Positions 7,507 through 15,776 are shown, numbered from the stretch's first letter. The stretch is 64,000 bases of DNA from Lapidilactobacillus achengensis (GCF_003946655.1 NZ_RHOV01000002.1:124001-188000); one strand, 5' to 3'. Notes: a model not told the origin generated them from the sequence alone. Translations and numbers: made by a program.

Positions 7507-7833
7507 CTATGCTTCTTTGCCAGCTAATTTCTTGTACAAATCAACGATTTCGCCAGCTAAATCACGGAAAGTGATCGCGTTCATCAAGTGGTCCTGTGAA
7601 TGAACCATCAACAAGGTAACTGTGACATGCTCACCACTCGCCTCTTTGGTCAGCATCCCGGTCTGGGAATTATGAGCTTCCGCTAATGATGCGTCTGCTT
7701 CTTTCAGCTTCGCGTCAGCGCCCTCAAAATCACCCGTCTTAGCAGCTTGAATTGCCTCCATCGAGCTACTCTTTGCATTACCGCCATTGACAATCAAGCC
7801 CATGACCGCTTGTAGATTTTGATCTTCGTCCAA
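7507..7833 (-). CDS. PTS system lactose/cellobiose-family IIA
   Basis: A 108-residue IIA protein, a three-helix bundle that passes phosphate from HPr to IIB. The phospho-acceptor histidine is the one in LLMVHSQDHLMNA. It starts with TTG at 7833, preceded by GAAGGAGG. It is the first gene of the minus-strand operon; IIC follows after about 110 bases. Upstream lie a promoter (8008-8037), a GntR-type operator (7989-8000) and a second palindrome (7906-7923). Confidence 0.95.
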   Translation of the reverse strand: MDEDQNLQAVMGLIVNGGNAKSSSMEAIQAAKTGDFEGADAKLKEADASLAEAHNSQTGMLTKEASGEHVTVTLLMVHSQDHLMNAITFRDLAGEIVDLYKKLAGKEA

Positions 7834-7905
7834 TCTTCTTAGCCTCCTTCCGCTCTCAAAGTTTAAACAAAAATAATTGCAAAAACTGCTCCAACAGCAG
7901 CCAAC

Positions 7906-7923
7906 AATGAAAACATTTTCATT
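7906..7923. promoter_or_regulatory. Palindromic operator candidate upstream of PTS IIA
   Basis: AATGAAAA-CA-TTTTCATT, an 8-2-8 inverted repeat in the 5' untranslated region of the IIA gene. It resembles a CcpA cre site in its TGAAAA/TTTTCA arms but lacks the usual central CG. Catabolite control would suit this operon; binding is inferred only. Confidence 0.45.
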
Positions 7924-7988
7924 GCTACAACCAAGTTTAGCACAATCAAAACTTCACAACAAGTCTGTTTTTGATAAAAGTTTATGAT

Positions 7989-8000
7989 TGGTCCAGACCA
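7989..8000. promoter_or_regulatory. GntR/HutC-type operator at the PTS promoter
   Basis: TGGTC-TG-GACCA (5-2-5 inverted repeat), seven bases after the -10 box on the minus strand. It is close to the TGGTCTAGACCA type bound by NagR/DasR-like GntR regulators. A related site sits at the nagB promoter (62970-62983). Confidence 0.55.
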
Positions 8001-8007
8001 TAATTAG

Positions 8008-8037
8008 ATTATAAGGATTCACTACTAGATTTGTCAA
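8008..8037 (-). promoter_or_regulatory. Promoter of the PTS/beta-glucoside operon
   Basis: On the minus strand TTGACA (8037-8032), 18-base spacer, TATAAT (8013-8008). It is the strongest sigma-70 match in this part of the window. Transcription would start near 8000, inside the operator. Confidence 0.8.
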
Positions 8038-8061
8038 CCTCTTTTTAGTGGTATAGCGCAA

Positions 8062-8107
8062 ATGAAAGCGGCGCCACCTGATCTCGCATAAGACCGGGTA
8101 ACGCCGC
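8062..8107 (-). terminator. Terminator-like hairpin after the DEAD helicase
   Basis: GCGGCG-TTACC pairs with GGTGGCGCCGC and is followed on the minus strand by TTTCATTT. It is of moderate quality, about 50 bases past the helicase stop. Confidence 0.5.
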
Positions 8108-8156
8108 ACCAAATGGGCGATTCTTTAAGAAAATCCTAAATTAAAATAAGGATTCA

Positions 8157-9434
8157 CTAGTGTTTACCAATATTTTTCTGATCACGGAAGCGTTTCTTTT
8201 TATGTGTCTTTTTTCGCAATTCTGGTGCTTTCTGGACCGAATGACCTGCTTTTTCATTTGGCATAGACCAATTTTTCTCGCGAATTGGTTTTGTTTTGAG
8301 TGGTTTGTCCGTTTGTAGCTGTTTATCGATCAAATAAACCGTCCGAATTTGGTAATTTGGGCTCACCAACTTTTGCAAATCACGGCGATCGTGGTCGTTA
8401 CCTAAGCTGATCACCGTACCTTGGTGGCTCATCCGCCCGGTCCGACCAGCCCGATGAATATAGCTGGTCAGATCGCTGGGCATATCATAATTGATCACGA
8501 AACTCAGGCCGGCGAAATCCAAGCCGCGCGCCGCTAACTCCGTGGTCACTAAATAAGTCAACTTGCCTTGACGAAATTGTTGCATGATCCGCTGCCGCTC
8601 CTGACTGGATTCGCGCCCTGTCAACATGCCAACTTTTAAATTGATGTATTTCAAGGTCTTGAAGAGGGTCTGGGCCTGGCCTTGGTGGCGGACGAAGACC
8701 AAGGCGTGATCGCCGGCGATCGGTCCCCGCGCCAACTGCTTCATCAGTTCGGCCTTATGATGGTTGCCGACGATCAGGAAATCATGGGCGGTTTGCTGCT
8801 GTTCTTGATCTTGACGCCGGGTATCGCAGCGCACGAAGTCATAGCCAAACCATTGAGCCAACTCCTGGAAAATCGGCTGTTCTGTGGCGGACATCAGAAC
8901 CATTTGGGTATCGGCGGGGAATTTGCTGATCAGCTCCCGGGTCGCGGTCAAATGTTCCGGATCCAATTGCAGATCGGCCTCGTCGATCACCAAGGTGGTC
9001 AGGCGGTCCGCTTTGAGCTGGCGCTGATTCAACAATTCCGTCAACCGGCCCACTGTGGCGACCAGGACTTCTGGATGGGTCTTCAATTGTGTCAATTGGC
9101 GCTTCAAATTGGCCTTGCCCACCACGCCCTGCACCTTCAAGTCGATGGCCGCCGCAAATGGTCGGACCACTTCGCGGACTTGCATCGCCAATTCAGCGCT
9201 AGGCTCCAGGATCAGTAATTGACTGCCCTGCCGCGGTTGCAACGTTTCTAATAATGGCAGCGCAAAGGCTAAGGTCTTGCCTTTACCGGTGGCCGCTAAC
9301 CCTAAGACAGGCTCGCCGCGTTTGATCGGCCAATAAACGGCCTTTTGGATCGGGGTGGGTACCGTATAGCCCGCCGCTTGCCATAAAGGTTGGAAGGGCG
9401 GGATCGGCGTTACATATTCAGGTTGTGTTGTCAT
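8157..9434 (-). CDS. DEAD-box ATP-dependent RNA helicase
   Basis: A 425-residue helicase. RecA domain 1 has the Q-motif region PTPIQKAVYWP, motif I AATGKGKT, motif II VIDEAD, and motif III SAT. Domain 2 has VTTELAARGLDFAG and motif VI HRAGRTGR. A basic tail (KKTHKKKRFRDQKN) probably binds RNA. Motif I reads GKGKT where many members have GSGKT. It resembles CshB-like cold-shock helicases, but the orthologue is not certain. The start overlaps the stop of the oxidoreductase gene by four bases, so the two are probably cotranscribed. Confidence 0.93.
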   Translation of the reverse strand: MTTQPEYVTPIPPFQPLWQAAGYTVPTPIQKAVYWPIKRGEPVLGLAATGKGKTLAFALPLLETLQPRQGSQLLILEPSAELAMQVREVVRPFAAAIDLKVQGVVGKANLKRQLTQLKTHPEVLVATVGRLTELLNQRQLKADRLTTLVIDEADLQLDPEHLTATRELISKFPADTQMVLMSATEQPIFQELAQWFGYDFVRCDTRRQDQEQQQTAHDFLIVGNHHKAELMKQLARGPIAGDHALVFVRHQGQAQTLFKTLKYINLKVGMLTGRESSQERQRIMQQFRQGKLTYLVTTELAARGLDFAGLSFVINYDMPSDLTSYIHRAGRTGRMSHQGTVISLGNDHDRRDLQKLVSPNYQIRTVYLIDKQLQTDKPLKTKPIREKNWSMPNEKAGHSVQKAPELRKKTHKKKRFRDQKNIGKH

Positions 9435-10429
9435 TTTGTCTGGTCACTTTCGAAAACGATCCCAGCGCTGGCCCGTAATTCAACCAAAAGTCGATTGACT
9501 TGTCCCGCCAGTTGCCAGTAATGTTTGAATTTGTCTTCTTCACGGTTGGTGAACATCAGGCTGATCGCGTTGACTTCTTCCACCAAGCTATTCTCCGCGG
9601 TATGTTGGCTGAGATCCTGATAAACCGCAGGACTATCGTAAAGCCGCACTTGTGTCGGTTCGCCCAGATTGTCCAGCCACAGCGTCTTGCGGTGCGAGTA
9701 AATTTCGCTGGCCAAGAAGGATTGCTGGTCCTTCCCGAAAATCAAAGCCACATCGAATTTAGGATAGTGGAGCCGCGCCAGCCCGTGCAAATCAATGCCG
9801 TTGTCTGCCTTCGTGGCGTAATACGCGCTGGATTCAGGCACGCCGAACCAATCCACAGCAGCGTACAATAGATAAACGCCTAAATCGTAAAGCGCGCCCC
9901 CAGCGAATTTCGGCGAGAAGATGTTGGGATTTTGCCCGGCCTGGAAGGCGTCGAAACGGCTGGAATATTTCATATATGTCAAAGTCGCCCCAGTGATTTC
10001 CGTCAATTGACGAACTTTCTCCTGGGCCGTCAAGTAATTGCTGTCGAATAAATGACGCGCCGCTTCAATCACGTGCAAGTCTGGGTGCGCCTGCAAATAA
10101 GCGTCGATTTCGTCATACTCGGCGATCGTGGCGAACGCGGGTTTCTCCACGATCACGCTCTTGCCGTGTTCCAAGGCGGCCTTAACGTGGGCGAAATGTA
10201 AACTATTTGGTGACGCCACATAAACGACTTCTAAGTCTGGCGCGGTGAAGAAGGCCTCTAAGTCGTCATGCGCCGTTGCTTCTGGTAAAAACAAGTCATC
10301 GATCAAGGCTTGCGCTTTCGCTTTATCCCGCGAGTACAAGTGGCTGACTGTAAAGGCGCGACTGGCGATACACGCCTCAACGAAAGTTTTTGTGATTTGA
10401 CTGGTACCGATCGTTCCTACATTTGTCAT
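9431..10429 (-). CDS. Gfo/Idh/MocA-family oxidoreductase
   Basis: A roughly 332-residue NAD(P)-dependent oxidoreductase. The N-terminal Rossmann fold starts MTNVGTIGTSQITKTF, and the family motif EKPAFATIAEYDEI holds the conserved Glu-Lys-Pro. The C-terminal beta-sheet domain starts near residue 120 (SSRFDAFQAGQNPNIFSPKFAGGALYDLG is split here by the GGGA-like GG-LYDLG motif). The substrate, usually a sugar or inositol derivative, is unknown. ATG 10429 is chosen because AAAGGGG lies nine bases upstream; a second ATG two codons earlier is too close to that site. Confidence 0.88.
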   Translation of the reverse strand: MTNVGTIGTSQITKTFVEACIASRAFTVSHLYSRDKAKAQALIDDLFLPEATAHDDLEAFFTAPDLEVVYVASPNSLHFAHVKAALEHGKSVIVEKPAFATIAEYDEIDAYLQAHPDLHVIEAARHLFDSNYLTAQEKVRQLTEITGATLTYMKYSSRFDAFQAGQNPNIFSPKFAGGALYDLGVYLLYAAVDWFGVPESSAYYATKADNGIDLHGLARLHYPKFDVALIFGKDQQSFLASEIYSHRKTLWLDNLGEPTQVRLYDSPAVYQDLSQHTAENSLVEEVNAISLMFTNREEDKFKHYWQLAGQVNRLLVELRASAGIVFESDQTK

Positions 10430-10460
10430 GTGCATGGACCCCTTTGTTTTCTTTTGTCCC

Positions 10461-10476
10461 GTTACCCTATTGTAAC
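10461..10476. promoter_or_regulatory. Inverted repeat in the divergent promoter region
   Basis: GTTAC-CCTATT-GTAAC lies between the oxidoreductase gene and the divergent gene at 10563. On the minus strand it overlaps a possible -10 box TACAAT. It may be an operator for an unidentified regulator. Confidence 0.4.
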
Positions 10477-10562
10477 AAAAATGCCACGGAGAAATCATTG
10501 TTTTTCGTACCAATTTAGAATAACTGATGATATGATTGGAGTATGAAGCAAAGGAGATAAAA

Positions 10563-11225
10563 ATGCGAATTTCGGATATCTACGCTGCCGGGATCCATGG
10601 CATCAACCAAGTCAGTCGTTTTCTGACGCAGACACGGCATCGCAAACAGCAGCAAAAGCGCGAGCCTGATCTCTCACTGCGCTATGGTGGTGACTGGTCG
10701 TTCATTGATCCCAAAACAAATCAAAAACACGATATGTCGATCGGACGTGACTTCACGATCAAGATCGATCATAAGGCGTTGCCCGGTCGAATCATTGGCC
10801 TGGATGGGGAACAGCTGGTCTTTCTCGATCATTACGGCTTCCAACTGAAGGTCTTCGCCAATCACTTAGGCCCAGTGGAAATCTATGATGAGTCCAGCAA
10901 CCAGACCTATCCCGTGATCAATAATCGCGACGTCCCCCGCCGCCACCCCACTGAATCAACTGACCAGCCCGATTCTGAGCAAGCAATGGCTCAAGAAGAC
11001 GACTTGATTTTGGATGTGACCGACCTGGTCGAACCGGAAGAATTTGACGCCGCCCCCGCAACCACGGTGCCACATTCCACCAGCGCGGAGGAAACTCCCG
11101 TCGTGGCGCCCACCGCTGACGACCACCTTGCTGACGACGATAACCTTGACTCCGACGACCCTGCTGACGTTAACCTTGACGACAACAACCCTGCCGACAA
11201 CAACCAACCGCGTCAGCCCGAATAA
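10563..11225 (+). CDS. DUF4828-like protein with acidic low-complexity tail
   Basis: About 220 residues starting at ATG 10563, preceded by AAAGGAG; an in-frame ATG at 10536 lacks a site. Residues 45-125 (YGGDWSFIDPKTNQKHDMSI, then IDHKALPGRIIGL and DHYGFQLKVFA) resemble the DUF4828 domain common in Lactobacillaceae, a small beta-rich fold of unknown role. From about residue 130 the chain is disordered and acidic, with repeated DD, AD and ND pairs up to the end. No signal peptide is seen. The tail is probably a recent repeat expansion, as its codons also repeat (GAC GAC / AAC AAC). Confidence 0.65.
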   Translation: MRISDIYAAGIHGINQVSRFLTQTRHRKQQQKREPDLSLRYGGDWSFIDPKTNQKHDMSIGRDFTIKIDHKALPGRIIGLDGEQLVFLDHYGFQLKVFANHLGPVEIYDESSNQTYPVINNRDVPRRHPTESTDQPDSEQAMAQEDDLILDVTDLVEPEEFDAAPATTVPHSTSAEETPVVAPTADDHLADDDNLDSDDPADVNLDDNNPADNNQPRQPE

Positions 11226-11270
11226 GCATCGCCAAGGGTGTGCCACAGTTCAAGACCATTCACGATAAAC

Positions 11271-11319
11271 AAAAAAGCTAGCGCAGATCGAGAAAATCGA
11301 TCGCGGGCTAGCTTTTTTT
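11271..11319. terminator. Bidirectional terminator
   Basis: AAAAAAGCTAGC and GATCGA pair with TCGATC and GCTAGC, then TTTTTTT. It lies about 45 bases after the DUF4828-like gene and about 90 bases after the permease stop on the other strand, so it can serve both. Confidence 0.85.
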
Positions 11320-11407
11320 CTTGGGTCGGAAACGGCGAAAAGCGGCCGCGGTGGTAACGCGGCAGGTCGGCAAGTCAGTTAACGCTGACCACAACCGAAC
11401 TGGTCGC

Positions 11408-12745
11408 TTAATCCTGGCGGCGCGCTCGCTGACGGCGCTGTTGCCAATAAAAAACCGGCACGCCTAGCAAGGTCATACCCAAACCGATCCCCGCCAACCG
11501 CGGTTGCGTGATCAAGGTGGACAGGACAATGAAGCTGCCGCCAATGATGGCTACGATCGGCACCCAAGGATAACCGTTGACTTGGTAAGGCCGCTCCAAA
11601 TCCGGGGCCTTCCGGCGCAAAATGAAAACCGCCGCGAAAATCAGCGTATTGAAGATCCACATGACAAAGACCAACATATCGGTCAGGAAAGTGAAGTTGC
11701 CCAATAGCAACATGACCAGCGCCACCGACACCTGAAACAGCGCGCCCCACAGCGGTACTTTGGTTCCCGTCAAGCGGCGGAATTGACGGGCGAACGGAAT
11801 CGTATCATTGACCCCCATGGCGTAAGCGACCCGCATGCCCGTCATGGTATAACCATTGATCGCGCCGTAAACGGACACCAAGATGCCGATGGTCACCAAC
11901 CGCCCGCCTAACTGGCCGAAGATCAGTTTGGCGCTACTGGCCGCCGCCATCGGGTCATGGGCCAATTGACCGATGGGAAGACTCTTCAAAAAAGCCCAGT
12001 TGATCAACGCGTAGATCACTGTCGTCAGACCCAAGCCCAAGACGATGGCAATCGGTAAATGTCGCTTGGGATCCTTCATTTCTTCGGCCATATTGCCCAC
12101 GCTGATCCAACCGTCATAAGCGAACATTGTGGCCAGCATCCCGCCATTGAGCGCCGTGAACCAGCCAATATTCTTCCCTGGCGCCACCGGCCACAAGGGC
12201 ACCGATTGTCCCTGAGGTTGTAACAAGCCGAAAACAATGATCAGAATGATCGGAATCATTTTGATGAACAGGGTCAAATTCTGAACGGCGCTGCCCAGCC
12301 GCGCGCCCAGTAGATTGAGCCCGGTGATCGACAGCGCAATGAACGCCGCTATGGGCACGATCAAACTTAGACTCAATCCCAACAAGCTCACCAATTGCGT
12401 CGCGAAAATAATACTCAAAGCCGCGATATTGGCCGGGTAGTAGATCAAGATCTGCGCCCAGCCCAGCAGAAACGAGGGCAACTTGCCATACGCCGCTTCA
12501 ATATAGTTAACGGCGCCCCCAGCTTTCGGGATCGATGTGGCGATCTCCGCCACACAAAGCCCTCCGGCGATCGTCAACAGGCCGGCCAGAACCCACGTCA
12601 ACAATAACAAGCTGCCGGAACCAGTATCCCGCGCCAAGATCGACACTTTAAAGAAGACCCCACCGCCGATCACCGTGCCCATAACGGTGGTCAAAGCGGA
12701 GGTCAACCCCATTTCCCGTTTCAATGTTGCTTTCTTCTGTACCAT
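11408..12745 (-). CDS. Amino acid permease (APC superfamily)
   Basis: A 445-residue, about 12-segment membrane transporter of the amino acid-polyamine-organocation superfamily. The N-terminal TTVMGTVIGGGVFF gives the GxG substrate-binding turn of TM1, and the TM6 stretch ATMFAYDGWISVGNMAEEMKDPKR is characteristic. It is nearest in appearance to SteT/LAT-type exchangers for neutral amino acids; substrate inferred only. It stands alone on the minus strand with a 400-base upstream region containing palindromes (see 12746-13174). Confidence 0.9.
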   Translation of the reverse strand: MVQKKATLKREMGLTSALTTVMGTVIGGGVFFKVSILARDTGSGSLLLLTWVLAGLLTIAGGLCVAEIATSIPKAGGAVNYIEAAYGKLPSFLLGWAQILIYYPANIAALSIIFATQLVSLLGLSLSLIVPIAAFIALSITGLNLLGARLGSAVQNLTLFIKMIPIILIIVFGLLQPQGQSVPLWPVAPGKNIGWFTALNGGMLATMFAYDGWISVGNMAEEMKDPKRHLPIAIVLGLGLTTVIYALINWAFLKSLPIGQLAHDPMAAASSAKLIFGQLGGRLVTIGILVSVYGAINGYTMTGMRVAYAMGVNDTIPFARQFRRLTGTKVPLWGALFQVSVALVMLLLGNFTFLTDMLVFVMWIFNTLIFAAVFILRRKAPDLERPYQVNGYPWVPIVAIIGGSFIVLSTLITQPRLAGIGLGMTLLGVPVFYWQQRRQRARRQD

Positions 12746-13174
12746 CCTGCCGCGCCTTTCCTAAAATCCATTTTTCCATTTTACAGGATTTTTCGCGGCG
12801 AAACCATCCTCAAGGCATGATCTTGACTATTTTTTTTACGAATCACGCCGAGGAGCCGGCGGTAAACGGCCCGCATTGGCAGGAAATAGTCACGACGAAC
12901 GCCTCAGAACGAATCCCGACCAGTGTTCGGCGTTCATTCGTTCCCGCTGGAACAGACCTTGAGCGGTGTATCCTCGCCAAGCGCTCGTTTGAAGCTGGCA
13001 TAGCGCCGTTATAACGGCGCTACCATAACGCTGAACGGTGGCGGTCACCATGGTCAAAGTTATCCGACCTAGTTTTCTTGTGGATTCCGTTCAATTTTGA
13101 CAGCGCATTATTCTTTTCCCCAGCAAACAATGGTAGAATAAGAACTATCATAACCAGAGAAAGGGATGACCGAA
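12746..13174. other. Gene-free interval with palindromes upstream of the permease
   Basis: No convincing gene. Two structured features stand out. At 12897-12943 two inverted repeats interleave: GAACGCC, GAACGAAT, GGCGTTC, ATTCGTTC, so that the first pairs with the third and the second with the fourth. At 13001-13022 there is a perfect 22-base palindrome with half-site TAGCGCCGTTA. They may belong to the 5' leader of the permease transcript. The T-box consensus was looked for and not found. Confidence 0.5.
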
Positions 13175-13369
13175 ATGCTCGATGATCGTTTACTTGGCTT
13201 GACCTTTATCAATCCGGCCAGTATCACGACGGGTGTCATTGAAATTTTCGGCGTCTTTTATCACTATCAGATCGAAGGCAAAGCAACAGCGGGTGACTTA
13301 CTGGAAATCATTCGAATCACGCCACTGGCGCTGATCGTTCGGGTAGCGGATCGCCGGTTAGATTATTAG
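13175..13369 (+). CDS. Small hypothetical protein upstream of the SPFH gene
   Basis: A 64-residue protein (MLDDRLLGLTFINPASI to VADRRLDY) with a beta-rich pattern and no membrane segment. ATG 13175 is preferred to ATG 13166 because AAAGGG lies nine bases upstream of it but abuts the earlier one. The stop is 32 bases before the SPFH gene, so they probably form one unit. It is too short and lacks the membrane segments of NfeD, the usual SPFH partner. Not recognised. Confidence 0.6.
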   Translation: MLDDRLLGLTFINPASITTGVIEIFGVFYHYQIEGKATAGDLLEIIRITPLALIVRVADRRLDY

Positions 13370-13401
13370 CGTCACCAAACTATCGTAAGGGGGATTTAAG
13401 A

Positions 13402-14334
13402 ATGCCAAGTCATATCATTACCATTATTATTGTCGTGTTGGCCATCGCGTTATTGCTGTGGATCTTCTTCTCTTCGATCGCCATTATCCATACCGGTGAA
13501 GTGGGCATCGTCGAACGGTTGGGTGTTTACGTCCGCACACTGCAACCTGGCTTCCACATGGTCATGCCGATCATTTATCGCATCACCGAAGTCGTTAACA
13601 TGAAGCAGATTCCAATGCGCGTCGCTGAACAAGAAGTCATCACCAAAGATAACGTCGTGGTCAAGATTTCTGAAACGCTGAAATACCACATCACCGACGT
13701 TAACGCTTATGTCTACAAGAACAAAGATTCCGTCACCAGTATGGTCCAAGACACCCGGGCCGCGTTGCGGGGCATCATTGGTAACATGGATCTGAACGAT
13801 GTTTTGAACGGCACCGAGGCGATCAACCGCTCACTGTTTGAACAGTTGAGTGAAGTCACCGCCGGCTATGGTTTGAACGTTGACCGGGCCAATATCGATT
13901 CCGTCGAAGTTGACCAAGAAATCCAAGAATCCATGAACAAATTACTCCGCGCCTCCCGGGAAAAGGAAGCCAACATCATGCAAGCCGATGGTTTGAAACA
14001 AGCTGCCATCGCTAAAGCAGAAGGTGGCAAGCAATCCGCGATCCTAGAAGCCGAAGGTAACAAAAAAACCCAGATCTTGGAAGCTGAAGGTCGCGCGCAA
14101 AGTCAGCGGCTGTTGTATGAATCGATCCGTGATCAGATCAACTCAGTCAACGAAGCTCTGGCCAAGGATTCCAACGCTTATCTGCAATATAAGAACTTGG
14201 AAGCCATGGAGAAATTGGCTGAAGGCCAGAACAACACGATTGTCATGCCATCTGCTAGTCTAGATCGCTTAGGCGATATTCCCGCGGCTAAGAAATTGTG
14301 GGACAGCACTGGCAACGCCCCGAAAAAAATCTAA
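13402..14334 (+). CDS. SPFH/band 7 membrane protein (stomatin-like)
   Basis: A 310-residue protein with one N-terminal membrane segment (about residues 5-28). The SPFH domain follows (TGEVGIVERLGVYVRTLQPGFHMVMPI, about 30-200), then a long alanine/glutamate-rich coiled coil (ASREKEANIMQADGLKQAAIA, about 190-260) and a short C-terminal tail. Such proteins form ring-like oligomers in membrane microdomains and affect the stability of membrane proteases and other partners. AAGGGGGA precedes the ATG; a strong terminator follows. Confidence 0.93.
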   Translation: MPSHIITIIIVVLAIALLLWIFFSSIAIIHTGEVGIVERLGVYVRTLQPGFHMVMPIIYRITEVVNMKQIPMRVAEQEVITKDNVVVKISETLKYHITDVNAYVYKNKDSVTSMVQDTRAALRGIIGNMDLNDVLNGTEAINRSLFEQLSEVTAGYGLNVDRANIDSVEVDQEIQESMNKLLRASREKEANIMQADGLKQAAIAKAEGGKQSAILEAEGNKKTQILEAEGRAQSQRLLYESIRDQINSVNEALAKDSNAYLQYKNLEAMEKLAEGQNNTIVMPSASLDRLGDIPAAKKLWDSTGNAPKKI

Positions 14335-14348
14335 TTTGAATTTGATGT

Positions 14349-14383
14349 GGTCATAACTCCGGCTGGGGTTATGGCCTTTTTTT
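14349..14383 (+). terminator. Terminator of the SPFH gene
   Basis: GGTCATAAC pairs with GTTATGGCC and is followed by TTTTTTT. Confidence 0.88.
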
Positions 14384-14480
14384 GCTGGGATGGTTCGGTT
14401 TTTTGATTTGATTGGGGAAATGTCGTTTCTGTTTCAGATCTCTCACCTGATTGCTGGTTTGGTGGGTGTTGCGCGTGAGC

Positions 14481-14640
14481 GCAACCGGCTGGGACTGCTG
14501 TTGCGGACTGGAACGTGGTGGGCGTCGTTTGAAGCCAACCCGCAAAGTGCGCGGCTTGTCTTCAAATCGAGCCTTGTCCTAAGCGGCAGAGCCGCCAAGG
14601 ACAATTTCACCACTGAGCCGCGCAGTCCCAGCCGGTTGCT
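14481..14640 (-). repeat. T-element T1 (type C)
   Basis: Reverse-oriented three-way-junction repeat. The outer stem CAACCGGCTGGGACTGC pairs with CGCAGTCCCAGCCGGTTG. The inner hairpin GTCCTAAGCGGC/GCCGCCAAGGAC and the second inner hairpin around TTTGAAG/CTTCAAA are both present. A small GCGCGTGAGCGC hairpin flanks it at 14470-14482. Part of composite unit U1. Confidence 0.8.
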
Positions 14641-15005
14641 AGGCAGAATTGAGCCTATCTGCAATCGAAGTTGGATATCTGACGAAGTGGTTTTGCGAGC
14701 TAGAGGTCAAAACAATCGTCCACTTTTGGGGGTGGTACGGCAATGCCAACGGATTCGGATTAGGAGGTCGGGACATTTTGCGTAGGCTGAACGTCTCTAC
14801 TTGTTTTCTTAACAATCCACGGGTGGAACCCGACCAATTCAGTTGATTCGCCAAGATTCTGTCCGAGTTCATCAGACAGACTGTCCTGGTATCACCAATA
14901 TAAAGCTTGTAACCACTAGCCACGGTCGTCAATTGCGTGGATCCCCATCAATTGACGATAGCTTGCCAGTCGGCGTGAGTGCTCAAACGGCTGTTAAAAC
15001 GGTGA
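14641..15005. repeat. Linker of composite unit U1
   Basis: About 365 bases between the C-type and B-type T-elements. The same linker recurs, diverged, at 49098-49486 (reversed), 57071-57433 (reversed) and 63577-63939. Landmarks in this orientation are TGGTACGGCAATGCCAAC, GACATTTTGCGTAGGCTGAA, CCACGGTCGTCAATTGCGTGG and GGCGTGAGTGCTC. No reading frame is shared by the copies. Confidence 0.7.
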
Positions 15006-15162
15006 GCGGCTGGAGCGGAGAAATTCGGGGTGAGATCGCCGTGAAATTGGTCTTAGTGGCTATGCCACTTAGACCAAGGCTCAGCTTTGAGATTCGCGGG
15101 CTTTGCGAAGCTCAAAGTGACGCCCACAGCGAGCTCACCCCGATTCTCGCAGCGCAAGCCGC
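15006..15162 (+). repeat. T-element T2 (type B)
   Basis: Forward copy. The outer stem GCGGCT...GAGAA-TTCGGGGTGAG pairs with CTCACCCCGATTCTC...AGCCGC. Hairpin 1 is GGTCTTAGTGGC/GCCACTTAGACC and hairpin 2 is CTTTGAG-ATTCGC/GCGAAG-CTCAAAG. Compared with T1 the bases of both hairpins have changed but pairing is kept. Confidence 0.8.
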
Positions 15163-15213
15163 GGACAACCTACTTTTGCCAACCAAATCAGCGCAAAATT
15201 GGAGAAAAAGATG

Positions 15214-15239
15214 CCGAATGATTCGGAATGAGTTATACT
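15214..15239 (+). promoter_or_regulatory. Promoter and operator candidate of the MerR gene
   Basis: The inverted repeat CCGAA-TGA-TTCGG (15214-15226) lies just upstream of TATACT (15234-15239), the position expected for a MerR-type operator in the promoter spacer. No clear -35 box is seen. Autoregulation is inferred. Confidence 0.5.
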
Positions 15240-15267
15240 AGCGGCAGATTAACAAGGAGTTGGAAAA

Positions 15268-15678
15268 ATGGGATATAAAATCAGCGACGTCTCCAGAATT
15301 ACCGGCCTAAGTGCCTACACACTACGCTATTACGACAAAAAGGGACTGCTTCCTTTTGTCGACCGCGACAGCAATGGCCGTCGCCACTTTAAAGAACACG
15401 ATTTCGAGTTCCTGGCTGTGATCACCTGCTTGAAGGAAACCGGTATGCAGTTGGACGAGATCCGCCAATTCGTTGACTGGTGTCTGATTGGTGATACCAC
15501 TTTAACGGCGCGGTTGGACTTCTTCATTGCCCACCGCGAAAAGGTCGAGGCCCAGCTGGCGCAAGTTCAGGGCTATTTACAGAAAGTAGATCAAAAGATC
15601 GATTACTACCAAAGAGCCTGCGCCGCGGGAACTGAGGATGCGGTACGGGAACCAGCAATCTTGCCGCAACCACGCTAA
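15268..15678 (+). CDS. MerR-family transcriptional regulator
   Basis: A 136-residue MerR regulator. The winged helix-turn-helix (residues 3-70) reads YKISDVSRITGLSAYTLRYYDKKGLLPF, followed by RRHFKEHDFEFLAVI, then a dimerisation coiled coil (about 78-115). The C-terminus is short and has no metal-binding cysteine set, as in the AdhR/YraB-like stress regulators. AAGGAG precedes the ATG. An aldo/keto reductase gene lies 450 bases away on the other strand; MerR regulators of this type often control such enzymes, but a link here is only inferred. Confidence 0.9.
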   Translation: MGYKISDVSRITGLSAYTLRYYDKKGLLPFVDRDSNGRRHFKEHDFEFLAVITCLKETGMQLDEIRQFVDWCLIGDTTLTARLDFFIAHREKVEAQLAQVQGYLQKVDQKIDYYQRACAAGTEDAVREPAILPQPR

Positions 15679-15776
15679 CTCGGAGCAACACTGGGGTTTG
15701 ATGATTCCGCGTCAATCATGGCTCCAGCAGCGCTCGGAACAAAGACTGGCGTTCCCCATACAATATTTCAACAAGC

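Noticed and set aside
8062-8076. CcpA cre site upstream of the PTS promoter (TGAAAGCGGCGCCA)
   Set aside because: Only the left half fits the consensus, and the stretch is better explained as the stem of the helicase terminator.
14443-14664. A recurring reading frame in C-type T-elements (about 70 codons, also at 38480-38758, 49898-50100, 57325-57633, 63007-63363)
   Set aside because: It is open only because the repeats are alike; it spans the palindromic arms, has no ribosome-binding site at a fixed place, and the base changes between copies keep pairing rather than protein sequence.
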